From: Halioxenophilus sp033283405
GTDB lineage: Bacteria > Pseudomonadota > Gammaproteobacteria > Pseudomonadales > Cellvibrionaceae
Length of the DNA stretch: 64,000 bases
Reading direction: 5' to 3'
Assembly: GCF_033283405.1 (NCBI RefSeq)
Contig: NZ_JAWMQR010000001.1
Coordinates: 558,001-622,000, forward strand
How positions within the stretch are numbered: position 1 is the first letter of the stretch; every line of letters begins with the position of its first letter. Both the position numbers and the translations under genes were made by a program. The notes under the pieces are model-generated. The model searched no databases and was not told where the DNA came from. It saw nothing but the letters and a program-made list of their open reading frames with translations. Shown here one piece after another: positions 9,267-17,317 of the stretch.

Positions 9267-10199
9267 GTGCCACCAATTATATCCATTCAACAATTAAATA
9301 AAGTTTATGACTCCGGCTTCCAGGCATTAAAGGAGATCAATTTAGAGATCAACGCCGGTGAGATTTTCGCTCTGCTGGGGCCTAACGGCGCGGGCAAGAC
9401 CACCCTCATAGGAACCGTGTGTGGTTTGGTTCGCCCCAGCAATGGCCAGATCAGCGTCGCCGACCTGGATATTGCCCGGGATTATCGGCAGGTAAGATCG
9501 AAAATAGGCCTGGTACCTCAGGAACTCTCAACCGATGCGTTTGAATCGGTGTGGGCCACGGTAAATCTAAGCCGAGGTCTATTCGGCAAACCACCAAACC
9601 CGGATTACATCGAAAAGTTACTTCGCGATCTCTCTTTATGGGATAAACGCAAAAATAAAATCATGACCCTGTCGGGCGGCATGAAACGGCGGGTACTGAT
9701 TGCCAAAGCTCTCTCACATGAGCCAGACATCCTGTTTTTGGATGAGCCCACCGCCGGTGTCGATGTGGAGCTCCGCCGCGACATGTGGGCCATGGTGCAT
9801 GAGCTCAGGCAGCGTGGGGTAACCATTATCTTAACCACCCACTACATAGAAGAGGCCGAGGAGATGGCCGACCGCATCGGTATTATTAACCGCGGCGAAA
9901 TTATTCTGGTAGAGGAGAAACAGACGTTACTGGCTAAGCTCGGTAAAAAGCAGCTGACGCTGCAATTGCCAGAGCCCCTAGCAGCTGTACCGGAAGGGTT
10001 TGCTGAGTTTGCGCTGGAACTGGCTGAGAACGGCAACACCTTAATTTACACATTTGACGCCCAGGCTGAGCAGGCCGGCATTGCTGCGTTACTAAAACGG
10101 TTGGCGGAGCGCGGCGTTGATTTTAAAAACCTGAAAACCAGTGAAAGCTCATTGGAAGATATATTTGTCTCTTTGGTTCGGGAAAAAGGCGAGGGTTGA
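9267..10199 (+). CDS. ABC-2 type exporter, ATP-binding subunit
   Basis: An ABC ATPase of about 310 residues that powers the adjacent membrane subunit. It shows Walker A GPNGAGKTT near residue 37, a signature LSGGMKRR, Walker B ILFLDEPTAGVD and the H-loop TTHYIEEAEEM. The GTG at 9267 is preferred because AGGA lies 7 bases upstream; a TTG at 9261 is possible. The C-terminal 80 residues are a regulatory extension typical of YadG/CcmA-like exporters. The permease follows after 4 bases, so they form a two-gene operon. The cargo is unknown. Confidence 0.88.
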   Translation: MPPIISIQQLNKVYDSGFQALKEINLEINAGEIFALLGPNGAGKTTLIGTVCGLVRPSNGQISVADLDIARDYRQVRSKIGLVPQELSTDAFESVWATVNLSRGLFGKPPNPDYIEKLLRDLSLWDKRKNKIMTLSGGMKRRVLIAKALSHEPDILFLDEPTAGVDVELRRDMWAMVHELRQRGVTIILTTHYIEEAEEMADRIGIINRGEIILVEEKQTLLAKLGKKQLTLQLPEPLAAVPEGFAEFALELAENGNTLIYTFDAQAEQAGIAALLKRLAERGVDFKNLKTSESSLEDIFVSLVREKGEG

Positions 10200-10203
10200 T
10201 GCA

Positions 10204-10965
10204 ATGAATTTTTATGGTATACGCGCAATTTATCGCTTTGAGATGGCGCGCTGGTTTAGGACCCTAGCACAGAGCATAATTTCACCGGTGATCTCCACCT
10301 CGCTCTATTTTGTGGTGTTTGGCGCGGCCATCGGTTCACGCATGGGAGAGGTTGATGGTGTCAGCTACGGTGCTTTTATTATTCCCGGGCTGGTGATGTT
10401 GTCGCTGCTTTCAGAGAGCATCTCCAACGCCTCTTTTGGGATCTATTTTCCCCGTTTTTCCGGCACAATCTATGAAGTTTTATCGGCACCCATCTCAGTT
10501 TTTGAAGTGATCTGTGGTTACGTGGGCGCGGCCGCCACCAAGTCGGTATTGTTGGGGTTGCTTATCCTGGTTACCGCACGCCTGTTTGTCGACTACAGCA
10601 TTACTCATCCAATCTGGATGCTGGCCTTTTTGGTATTAACGGCAGTTACCTTTAGTTTGCTCGGTTTTATTATTGGAATATGGGCAGACGGTTTTGAAAA
10701 ACTGCAAATTGTACCCCTGATGGTGATTACCCCATTAACGTTTCTTGGAGGCAGTTTCTACTCCATCGCCATGCTGCCGCCCTTGTGGCAGAAGATCGCA
10801 TTGATAAACCCTGTGGTTTACCTCATTAGTGGTTTTCGATGGAGCTTTTACGGAATTTCCGACGTGGGTGTAGGGATCAGTTTGTCGATGATTGCTCTGT
10901 TTATGGTGATCTGCATCGCTGTGATCAGCTGGATTTTTCACACCGGCTACCGTATTCGAACCTAA
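10204..10965 (+). CDS. ABC-2 type exporter, membrane subunit
   Basis: A 253-residue integral membrane protein with about six hydrophobic helices (for example IISPVISTSLYFVVFG, ILVTARLFVDY, and a C-terminal MIALFMVICIAVISWIF) and the ABC-2 family region PLTFLGGSFYSIAMLPPLWQ. ATG 10204 directly follows the ATPase stop with GAGGG upstream. Together with the ATPase it resembles YadGH-type exporters. No substrate-binding protein or third subunit is nearby, consistent with export. Confidence 0.88.
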   Translation: MNFYGIRAIYRFEMARWFRTLAQSIISPVISTSLYFVVFGAAIGSRMGEVDGVSYGAFIIPGLVMLSLLSESISNASFGIYFPRFSGTIYEVLSAPISVFEVICGYVGAAATKSVLLGLLILVTARLFVDYSITHPIWMLAFLVLTAVTFSLLGFIIGIWADGFEKLQIVPLMVITPLTFLGGSFYSIAMLPPLWQKIALINPVVYLISGFRWSFYGISDVGVGISLSMIALFMVICIAVISWIFHTGYRIRT

Positions 10966-11041
10966 ACCCGCCTGCTGCCAGTGGCCACTCGCTATAACCG
11001 CGATTGGCTGCCTTTCCTGATGATCAATCCCCAGAGAATTA

Positions 11042-11062
11042 CTGCCCGATAGGCTCGGGCAG
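11042..11062. other. Hairpin between convergent genes
   Basis: CTGCCCGA / TCGGGCAG with a 5-base loop lies between the ABC permease stop (10965) and the IclR stop (11092). No T tract follows on either side, so it is at best a weak bidirectional terminator. Confidence 0.4.
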
Positions 11063-11091
11063 GTGGCCTCAAATAGTGGTTCAGCTAATAG

Positions 11092-11889
11092 TCATTCACC
11101 GCACAATTGCCGCGATAAATTAGCAGCCGCGCTCAATAAATCGTTTTTTAACTCTTCCATACCATTGCGCCGGCCAATACTGATAGCTACCAGCGCATGG
11201 CTAAGGGTGTCGCGGCTTTTCCACACCGGTGCGGCCACGACCGTTACGCCCGAAATATAGTTGCCTGAGTCAATGGCATAACCTTGCTGTTTGGTCTGTT
11301 CGATCTGTTGTAGCCAGTCTTCCATCGATGGAGGTTCATCCCAACGTAGGCTGGAAAACTTCTCGACCAACACACTCCTCGGAATTTCACCAAACGCGGC
11401 AATACAGCGACCGGTAGCGCTGATCAATGCCGGAAAGCGGCTGCCTATTTGAGCGCGCAACTGGAAGTTGGCGGTCGCCTCGGAGCTGGCAACCACAATC
11501 ATATGTTCGAGGCCCACGATTTGAACGCCAAGCATTGTGACATCGTAACTGTGGCTAAGACGGTCGAGAACGGGCTGGACGATATTTGAAAACTGGTTTC
11601 TGCCCAACCACTGCCGGGCAAGTGTTAGAACTCCTGCTTCCAAGCTATAGCGTTTGGTATCCGGGTCGACAGAGACGAACTGCTCAATCACCAGGGCTCG
11701 TAAAACATTGAGCGCGGTACTGGGCACTAAACCCAACTCTCTGGCGATAGTCTGTAATCCAAGCGGAGAATCGCTCTTGCCTAGCAAGCGCAAAATGGCT
11801 GCAGCGCGCGAAATAGCGGGGGCTTTACTCTCTTTTACGGCGAGGGCAAGCCTTTCATCCTTAGTCGTTTTCTTATTGGAATTTTCCAT
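11092..11889 (-). CDS. IclR-family transcriptional regulator
   Basis: A 265-residue IclR regulator: N-terminal winged helix (AAAILRLLGKSD, SPLGLQTIARELGLVPSTAL region, about residues 28-75) and a GAF-like effector domain with ISATGRCIAAFG and a C-terminal VAISIGRR segment. ATG 11889 is taken as the start; a GTG at 11910 would add seven residues, and neither has a good ribosome site. It is divergent from the acyl-CoA operon at 12121-19594. Two dyads in the shared region (12002-12022, 12026-12052) are candidate binding sites. Confidence 0.85.
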   Translation of the reverse strand: MENSNKKTTKDERLALAVKESKAPAISRAAAILRLLGKSDSPLGLQTIARELGLVPSTALNVLRALVIEQFVSVDPDTKRYSLEAGVLTLARQWLGRNQFSNIVQPVLDRLSHSYDVTMLGVQIVGLEHMIVVASSEATANFQLRAQIGSRFPALISATGRCIAAFGEIPRSVLVEKFSSLRWDEPPSMEDWLQQIEQTKQQGYAIDSGNYISGVTVVAAPVWKSRDTLSHALVAISIGRRNGMEELKNDLLSAAANLSRQLCGE

Positions 11890-12001
11890 TGTCCGGCTTC
11901 TGGTTAGCACAAATTAGCACCGGCTTATGAAGCCGTTAGAACAGAATGCTGAGTAATCGAATGAATATCAAGTGAAGTTTAGCTCAGGATTGGTATTCAA
12001 T

Positions 12002-12022
12002 ATATAAAATACAATTTTATAT
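12002..12022. promoter_or_regulatory. Candidate IclR operator: perfect A+T-rich dyad
   Basis: ATATAAAAT and its exact inverse ATTTTATAT are separated by ACA. The dyad lies 113 bases right of the divergent IclR start and 98 bases before the CoA-ligase ATG. The length and symmetry suit IclR-family sites. Confidence 0.55.
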
Positions 12023-12025
12023 TTA

Positions 12026-12052
12026 CAACAATTGCGTTCTGTGGCAATGTTG
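12026..12052. promoter_or_regulatory. Second inverted repeat before the acyl-CoA operon
   Basis: CAACAATTGC at 12026-12035 and GCAATGTTG at 12044-12052 form an imperfect inverted repeat (one extra base in the left arm), immediately after the A+T-rich dyad. It may be a second regulator site or overlap the promoter. Confidence 0.35.
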
Positions 12053-12120
12053 CCTCCCACAAAACGGCGCTGCTTACTCAGCCGTAAACCAATAATCAAA
12101 ACAATAGTGGTAGTTAAGAA

Positions 12121-13686
12121 ATGACCAAGCTGACGGACTACACCTCCTATGCTGATGCGCAGTCACATGCCAACTCAGCGGCTCTTTGGGAACTCTTCGA
12201 TGGTGATCGCGAATACCTGAACATTGCCAATGAATGCATCACTCGGCATGCGGACGGCAGTGGTCGTACCGCGGTACGCATTGCCCACGCCAGCGGTGAA
12301 GATGAGATTCTTAGTTTCGATGAACTCTCGTCCAAAGCCGCGCAATTTGCCCATTGGCTGGATGCCGAAGGTGTACAGAAGGGCGATCGAATTGCCTTTA
12401 TGCTTGAGCCCTCTCTGCCTTTTTATGTTTGCCTGTTTGGTGCCATGCAGACCGGCGCTATCAGCGTGCCGATGTTTACGCTGTTTGGCCCCGATGCACT
12501 ACGTTTACGGATCGACGACTGTAAACCAACCATCCTGGTAACCAATGCCCAGAAAGCGGATACCGCACGTGCAATCGACGGTTTGCGCGTGGTGGTGGCT
12601 GATCAGAGCCTGCTCGATGAGATTGCAAAATACCCAACCAGCTACGAACCCAAAACCAAGGCCAGTGATTTGGCCGTTTTCCAATACACCTCGGGTACCA
12701 CTCGGGAGTTGCCGGAAGCGGTAAGACATACCCATAAATCCATTGTTACTCTAATGTTCGCCGCTCTTTATGGTACCGGCGTACGACCTGGTGACGAATA
12801 TTTCTGTCCGTCGTCACCTGCCTGGGGCCATGGCCTGTGGCACGGCACCCTGGCGCCTTTGGCTTTGGGTGTGACTACTGGTACTTTTGCCGGCAAGTTT
12901 GATGCAACCCGCTTAATGAAAGCGCTGCAGGATTTCAAAATCACCAATATGTCTGCAGCCGCTACCCACTATCGTTTGATGAAAAATGCGGGTACGGTAG
13001 AGCAATTCACTTTCTACTTTAAAAAGCTTTCATTTACCGGCGAGCCCATTGATCCGGCAACCCTGGAGTTTATCGATCAGCACTTCAAGGTTCCTGCCTG
13101 CAGTATGTACGGCACCACAGAGATCGGCGTGGTTCTGGTCAACTTTCCAGGAGCAGAAGATTTCGAACGCAAGCCTGGTTCACTGGGCAAGCCCATTCCT
13201 GGTCTCAAGCTTGAAGTTCACCGCCCGGACGGCACGCAAACTGACCCGGAAGAGGTCGGTGAATTGATGCTCTGGAAAAGAGATCATTGGGAAACCACCA
13301 AAGACCGCGCGCGCGTCGATGCTGATGGCTACCTCTACCATTGTGGCCGGGCCGATGACGTAATTATCTCGGCAGGCTGGACCATGAGCGCCGTGGAAAT
13401 TGAACACACCATGCTTAAACACGACGACGTAAAAGAGGTGGGTGTTATTGGTGTGCCCGATGATAAACGAGGCCAGGTAGTGAAAGCATTTGTCGTTACC
13501 GACCGTGCGCCTAGTCCCGAATTTGTTGAAGAGTTACAGACTTTTACCCGGGAGCGACTTGCCCAGCACGAGTTCCCGCGGATCGTTGATTTTGTGAGTG
13601 AGCTTCCGAAGACGCCGGCAGGCAAGGTTCACCGCAAAAAGCTTCGCGATGCCGAAGCTGCCAAAGCCGCCGCAGCCGGCGCCTAA
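12121..13686 (+). CDS. AMP-dependent acyl-CoA synthetase with variant P-loop
   Basis: A 521-residue ANL ligase, expected to activate a carboxylic acid as its CoA ester. It has YGTTEIG, a GRADDVIISAGWTMSAVEIE hinge region (in part) and a C-terminal TPAGKVHRKKLR lysine motif. The usual SGTTGxPKG loop is changed: residues 190-200 read TSGTTRELPEA, with Arg in place of Gly and no PKG. The sequence otherwise resembles the benzoate/medium-chain acyl-CoA ligase branch. It is the first gene of the operon, followed 23 bases later by an acyl dehydratase. The variant loop looks like a subfamily trait rather than damage, since the rest is intact. Confidence 0.85.
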   Translation: MTKLTDYTSYADAQSHANSAALWELFDGDREYLNIANECITRHADGSGRTAVRIAHASGEDEILSFDELSSKAAQFAHWLDAEGVQKGDRIAFMLEPSLPFYVCLFGAMQTGAISVPMFTLFGPDALRLRIDDCKPTILVTNAQKADTARAIDGLRVVVADQSLLDEIAKYPTSYEPKTKASDLAVFQYTSGTTRELPEAVRHTHKSIVTLMFAALYGTGVRPGDEYFCPSSPAWGHGLWHGTLAPLALGVTTGTFAGKFDATRLMKALQDFKITNMSAAATHYRLMKNAGTVEQFTFYFKKLSFTGEPIDPATLEFIDQHFKVPACSMYGTTEIGVVLVNFPGAEDFERKPGSLGKPIPGLKLEVHRPDGTQTDPEEVGELMLWKRDHWETTKDRARVDADGYLYHCGRADDVIISAGWTMSAVEIEHTMLKHDDVKEVGVIGVPDDKRGQVVKAFVVTDRAPSPEFVEELQTFTRERLAQHEFPRIVDFVSELPKTPAGKVHRKKLRDAEAAKAAAAGA

Positions 13687-13709
13687 AATTAACTGGAGAG
13701 AAGACAACA

Positions 13710-14837
13710 ATGGCTGAAAATAAATTTCCTAAAATCACAGAAGAAGGCTTGGCCGATTTACGCAAACGTATTGGTGTAAAAATCGAAAACACCATTGAGC
13801 CATGGAACTTCGAGGCTACCCGCGACGCAATCCGTCACTACGCCCACGGTATTGGTGATAACAACCCACTGTGGTGTGACCCTGAATACGCTAAAAACAC
13901 CAAGTACGGCGATGTAGTAGCTCTGCCAAGCTTCCTGTTTACTGCTAGCCGAATTATCTCTGGTTACTGTGGTGGTTTGTCAGGTGTACATGCCATGTGG
14001 GCTGGTGCCGACTGGACTTGGCACAAACCGGTAATGCGTAACGACTCCTTCCGTACCGAAGCCTACCTGAAAGATTTGATTGAGCACCAAACCCGTTTCG
14101 CTGGCCGCGCCTTCCAGCAGATCTACCACGTTGATTTCTACAACCAAAATAACGAACTGGTTGCCGAAGCTGACAGCTGGGTATTCCGTACCGACCGTGA
14201 CGAAGCCCGTGAACGTGGCACCAAGTACACTGAAGTGCGCGGTAAAGTTGAGCCGTTCACCGATGAGCAGCTGGCCGAGTGGGGCAAACTGTACGACGAG
14301 GAAGTGATTCGTGGCGCCACTCCCCGTTACTGGGAAGATGTTCAAGAAGGCGAAGCACTGCCTAAGATGATGAAAGGCCCTATGACTGTGACTGGCTTTA
14401 TCTGTTACGCGCAAGGCTGGGGTGGCCTCTACATTCGCGCCAACAAACTGGCTCACGAAATGCAGAAAAAACACCCGGGTACTGCCATCAAAAACCGCTT
14501 CAATGTGCCTGACTGTCCTGAGCGTGTTCACTGGGATGAGGATTTTGCTTTGGAAGTGGGGGCACCTGGTGCCTACGACTACGGTCCGGAGCGCTGCTCT
14601 TGGTTGACCCACCACGCCACCAACTGGATGGGTGATGAAGGCTTCCTGCGTAAGTCCAAGTGTGAAATCCGTCGTCACAACCCAGACGGTGATGTGATCT
14701 TCATCGAAGGTGAAGTAACCCGTAAGTGGGTTGAAGATGGCAAGCACCTGGTTGAGATCAAGCAAATTGCTAAAACTCACCGCGATGAGCTCTCTGCTCA
14801 AGGTTACTCGGTCGTTGAGTTGCCATCCAAAGGCTAA
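13710..14837 (+). CDS. FAS1/MaoC-type double-hotdog acyl dehydratase
   Basis: A 375-residue double-hotdog protein. The first half has RDAIRHYAHGIGDNNPLWCD, which matches the hydratase motif 'A.GD.NPLH.D' with Cys-Asp at the end; the second half ends with a hotdog segment (VKHLVEIKQIAKTH-like). It probably hydrates an enoyl-CoA intermediate or forms the hydratase half of a heterocomplex. It has a good ribosome site (GGAGAGAAG). The codon use (GGT, CGT, AAC-rich) is more biased than in the neighbours, suggesting high expression. A more distant paralogue lies at 6385-7554. Confidence 0.78.
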   Translation: MAENKFPKITEEGLADLRKRIGVKIENTIEPWNFEATRDAIRHYAHGIGDNNPLWCDPEYAKNTKYGDVVALPSFLFTASRIISGYCGGLSGVHAMWAGADWTWHKPVMRNDSFRTEAYLKDLIEHQTRFAGRAFQQIYHVDFYNQNNELVAEADSWVFRTDRDEARERGTKYTEVRGKVEPFTDEQLAEWGKLYDEEVIRGATPRYWEDVQEGEALPKMMKGPMTVTGFICYAQGWGGLYIRANKLAHEMQKKHPGTAIKNRFNVPDCPERVHWDEDFALEVGAPGAYDYGPERCSWLTHHATNWMGDEGFLRKSKCEIRRHNPDGDVIFIEGEVTRKWVEDGKHLVEIKQIAKTHRDELSAQGYSVVELPSKG

Positions 14838-14847
14838 TGTAGCCAAA

Positions 14848-14876
14848 TTCATCTCGGTCGTTCTGACCGGGATGAA
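14848..14876 (+). other. Intercistronic hairpin 1
   Basis: A 12-base-pair stem (TTCATCTCGGTC / GACCGGGATGAA, one U-G pair) directly follows the dehydratase stop. No U tract follows, so it is more likely an mRNA-stability or processing element than a full terminator. Confidence 0.5.
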
Positions 14877-14886
14877 ACGCTTGACG

Positions 14887-14914
14887 ATGGCCAGTGGCGC
14901 AAGCCCCTGGCCAT
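14887..14914 (+). other. Intercistronic hairpin 2 with GNRA-type tetraloop
   Basis: ATGGCCAG / CTGGCCAT pair, then a one-base mismatch, then GGC/GCC closed by GCAA. The GCAA loop is of the stable GNRA class. It lies ten bases after hairpin 1, before the CaiB-type gene. Confidence 0.5.
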
Positions 14915-14999
14915 TACATTAAGGGGTTGCCACTCGACTTGCACACGGCAATCTCCACCATAACAAAAAGATCATCAGTGCATATCGGCAGGTTACATA

Positions 15000-16217
15000 A
15001 TGAAGGACGAAAGCAGTTCTCCTAAGTGGGCTGGCCCGCTTCAAGGTATTCGTGTCCTGGACTTCACCCGCGTGCTCGCCGGCCCCTCTGCGGCCCTGGC
15101 GTTAGCGGATTTGGGCGCGGAAGTAATTAAAATAGAACCGCCCGGTACCGGTGACGAGACCCGTACATTCCCACCATTTCGTGAAGGTGAAAGCCACTAC
15201 TACCTCAGTATTAATCGCGGTAAAAAAAGCATCGTCGTCGATTTAAAAACCGAAGAGGGCGTTAAGCTGGTTAAAGAGCTGGCGGTAAAGTGCGATGTGC
15301 TTCTGGAAAATTATCGTCCCGGTGTAATGGAGCGTTTTGGACTCGACTATGCCGCGTTATCTGAGTTAAACCCTGGTTTAATCTATTGCTCCATTTCTGG
15401 CTTTGGCCAGACCGGCCCACTCAAAGATCGACCATCATTCGATATTGTTCTGCAGGCGCTTTCTGGAGCGTTAAGCGTTAACGGCGAACCCGATGGTTTG
15501 CCCACCAAACTGGGTATTCCCTTAGGTGACTTGGTGGGTGGTATTAATGGGCCTATCGGAATCCTCGCAGCACTGCACGAACGCAATAGCACAGGCAAGG
15601 GGCGTTGGGTTGATGTCAGCCTGCTCGATGGCATGATCGGCATGTTGGGCTACCTGGCTCAATTGGCATTTTTCACCGGAGAAGATCCAAAGCCCCAAGG
15701 TTCTCAGCACCCCAATTTAGTCCCGTATGGCGTATTTCCGGCTAAAGATGGGTCTATTATTGTGGCCTGTTTAACCAACAGTTTTTGGGAGCGAATCTGC
15801 CAGGCACTAAATATGGCAGAACGCATTCATGACCCGCTGTTTGATAGCATTCAAAAACGCCGAGACAATCGTGCCGCTGTTAACCAACTGGTATCGGATT
15901 TCACGCAACAACGAACCGTTGCAGAACTGGTAGATATCTTCACTGCGCATCAGGTACCTAACGCCCCAATTTTAGGAGTCCAGGAAGCCCTGGCTCAACC
16001 GCAGGCGGTGGCTCGCGAAATGGTGGTGGAAACCGACCACAAAGTCCTGGGTAAAATACCAATCGTCAATCGGCCCATTAAATTTGCTGGAGCACCGCAA
16101 CCAATACCAGAAGCACCACCAGTGCTCGGTCAACACACCGATGAAATTCTTTCTACCGTTCTTGGACTCTCCAAGGAACAGATTACTGAGCTGCGCAGGG
16201 CGAATGCTATCGATTGA
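15000..16217 (+). CDS. CaiB/BaiF-family CoA transferase
   Basis: A 405-residue family III CoA transferase that moves CoA between carboxylic acids through an aspartyl-CoA intermediate. It starts with the typical LQGIRVLDFTRVLAGPSAALALADLGAEVIKIE pattern (in parts), and the catalytic Asp is Asp177 in GIPLGDLVGG. The middle has GFGQTGPLKDRPSFD. It lies 162 bases after the dehydratase, behind two hairpins, so its expression may differ from upstream genes. In the operon it could recycle CoA from a product to the incoming acid, in parallel with the ligases. Confidence 0.87.
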   Translation: MKDESSSPKWAGPLQGIRVLDFTRVLAGPSAALALADLGAEVIKIEPPGTGDETRTFPPFREGESHYYLSINRGKKSIVVDLKTEEGVKLVKELAVKCDVLLENYRPGVMERFGLDYAALSELNPGLIYCSISGFGQTGPLKDRPSFDIVLQALSGALSVNGEPDGLPTKLGIPLGDLVGGINGPIGILAALHERNSTGKGRWVDVSLLDGMIGMLGYLAQLAFFTGEDPKPQGSQHPNLVPYGVFPAKDGSIIVACLTNSFWERICQALNMAERIHDPLFDSIQKRRDNRAAVNQLVSDFTQQRTVAELVDIFTAHQVPNAPILGVQEALAQPQAVAREMVVETDHKVLGKIPIVNRPIKFAGAPQPIPEAPPVLGQHTDEILSTVLGLSKEQITELRRANAID

Positions 16218-16244
16218 TGCTAAACCTTCGCAGTTAAAGGCTTT

Positions 16245-16262
16245 ACTGGTACGCTTACCAGT
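16245..16262 (+). other. Short intercistronic hairpin
   Basis: ACTGGTA / TACCAGT with a CGCT loop, in the 154-base gap between the CaiB-type gene and the dehydrogenase gene. No T tract follows. Confidence 0.35.
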
Positions 16263-16371
16263 GATACTGGAATCTGTTGGTGGTTTCAAGGCATTGTTCT
16301 GACACAAACCTCGCGGTTCAGCAGACCGGGTATTCCATTTAAAAACCAGAAGCAGGCGAGGGGAGAATTTC

Positions 16372-17286
16372 ATGTCTGAACTTAATTTTGACAATCGAGT
16401 AGCGGTCATTACCGGAGCTGGTCGTGGTCTGGGGCGAGCCTATGCCGAACTGCTTGCTGCGCGTGGTGCCCAGGTGGTTGTCAATGACCCCGGCGTCTCC
16501 ATGAAGGGAGATGGCATTGATACCGGCCCCGCAGAAGAGGTGGTACAAGCAATTAAGGCTGCCGGCGGAGAAGCTGTCGCCAATACCGATACCGTAGCCA
16601 CTGCCGAAGGTGGCCAGGCGATTATTCAAACGGCGCTCGATAACTATGGCAAAATCGACATTCTGATTCACAATGCCGGCATTGTTCGCCGCGGAGGCTT
16701 GCACGAGTTAAGCATTGAAGACTTCAACTCCGTGCTAGATGTTCATATGCGTGGCGGCTTTCACGTAACACAACCTGCATTTGCCAAAATGCGTGAGGCG
16801 GGTTACGGCCGCATAATTTTAACTGGTTCTATTAATGGCCTATACGGCAATGCAGGTGTGGTTAACTACAGCATGGCCAAAGCCGGGCTGATTGGGCTCT
16901 CCAATGTGGCGGCATTGGAGGGGGCTGAGTTCAATGTAAAAAGCAATATTATTCTGCCCGGCGCAGTAACGCGCATGGCCGAAGGGCTGGATACCAGTAA
17001 ATACCCACCGATGGAGCCGGAGATGGTTGCTCCAGTAGTGGCCTACCTGGCCCATGAGTCTTGCGAAGTATCCGGTGAAATGCTGATAGCAATGGCAGGC
17101 CGTATCGCCCGAGCCTACGCAGCGGAAACCAAAGGAGTTTATCACCCTCACTGGACCATCGAGTCAGTAGCTGATGAACTTGCAAAAATCCGCAACACTG
17201 ACGACTCTTTAATATTCCCCGTAGTTCCCACCGGCCACCTCGACCATTTGAAGTTCTGTTTCGAGATGGCCGCTAAGGGCGAATAA
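16372..17286 (+). CDS. MFE-2-like short-chain 3-hydroxyacyl-CoA dehydrogenase
   Basis: A 304-residue SDR of the peroxisomal multifunctional-enzyme-2 / (R)-3-hydroxyacyl-CoA dehydrogenase type. It shows TGAGRGLGRA (NAD loop, about residues 15-24), VVNDPG (acidic residue region), NAGI, and the active-site YSMAK with a preceding Ser (TGSINGLYGNAG). The length, about 300 instead of 250, and the C-terminal extension fit the MFE-2 group. It would oxidise the 3-hydroxyacyl-CoA produced by the MaoC-type hydratase. It has a strong ribosome site GGGGAG and is followed 31 bases later by a CoA ligase. Confidence 0.87.
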   Translation: MSELNFDNRVAVITGAGRGLGRAYAELLAARGAQVVVNDPGVSMKGDGIDTGPAEEVVQAIKAAGGEAVANTDTVATAEGGQAIIQTALDNYGKIDILIHNAGIVRRGGLHELSIEDFNSVLDVHMRGGFHVTQPAFAKMREAGYGRIILTGSINGLYGNAGVVNYSMAKAGLIGLSNVAALEGAEFNVKSNIILPGAVTRMAEGLDTSKYPPMEPEMVAPVVAYLAHESCEVSGEMLIAMAGRIARAYAAETKGVYHPHWTIESVADELAKIRNTDDSLIFPVVPTGHLDHLKFCFEMAAKGE

Positions 17287-17317
17287 CCAAATGTGTAATT
17301 TATAAACGAGAGAGATC

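Noticed and set aside
13980..14852. A 290-residue minus-strand frame opposite the acyl dehydratase
   Set aside because: Entirely antisense to a strong gene; the biased codons of the dehydratase create a long open antisense frame by chance.
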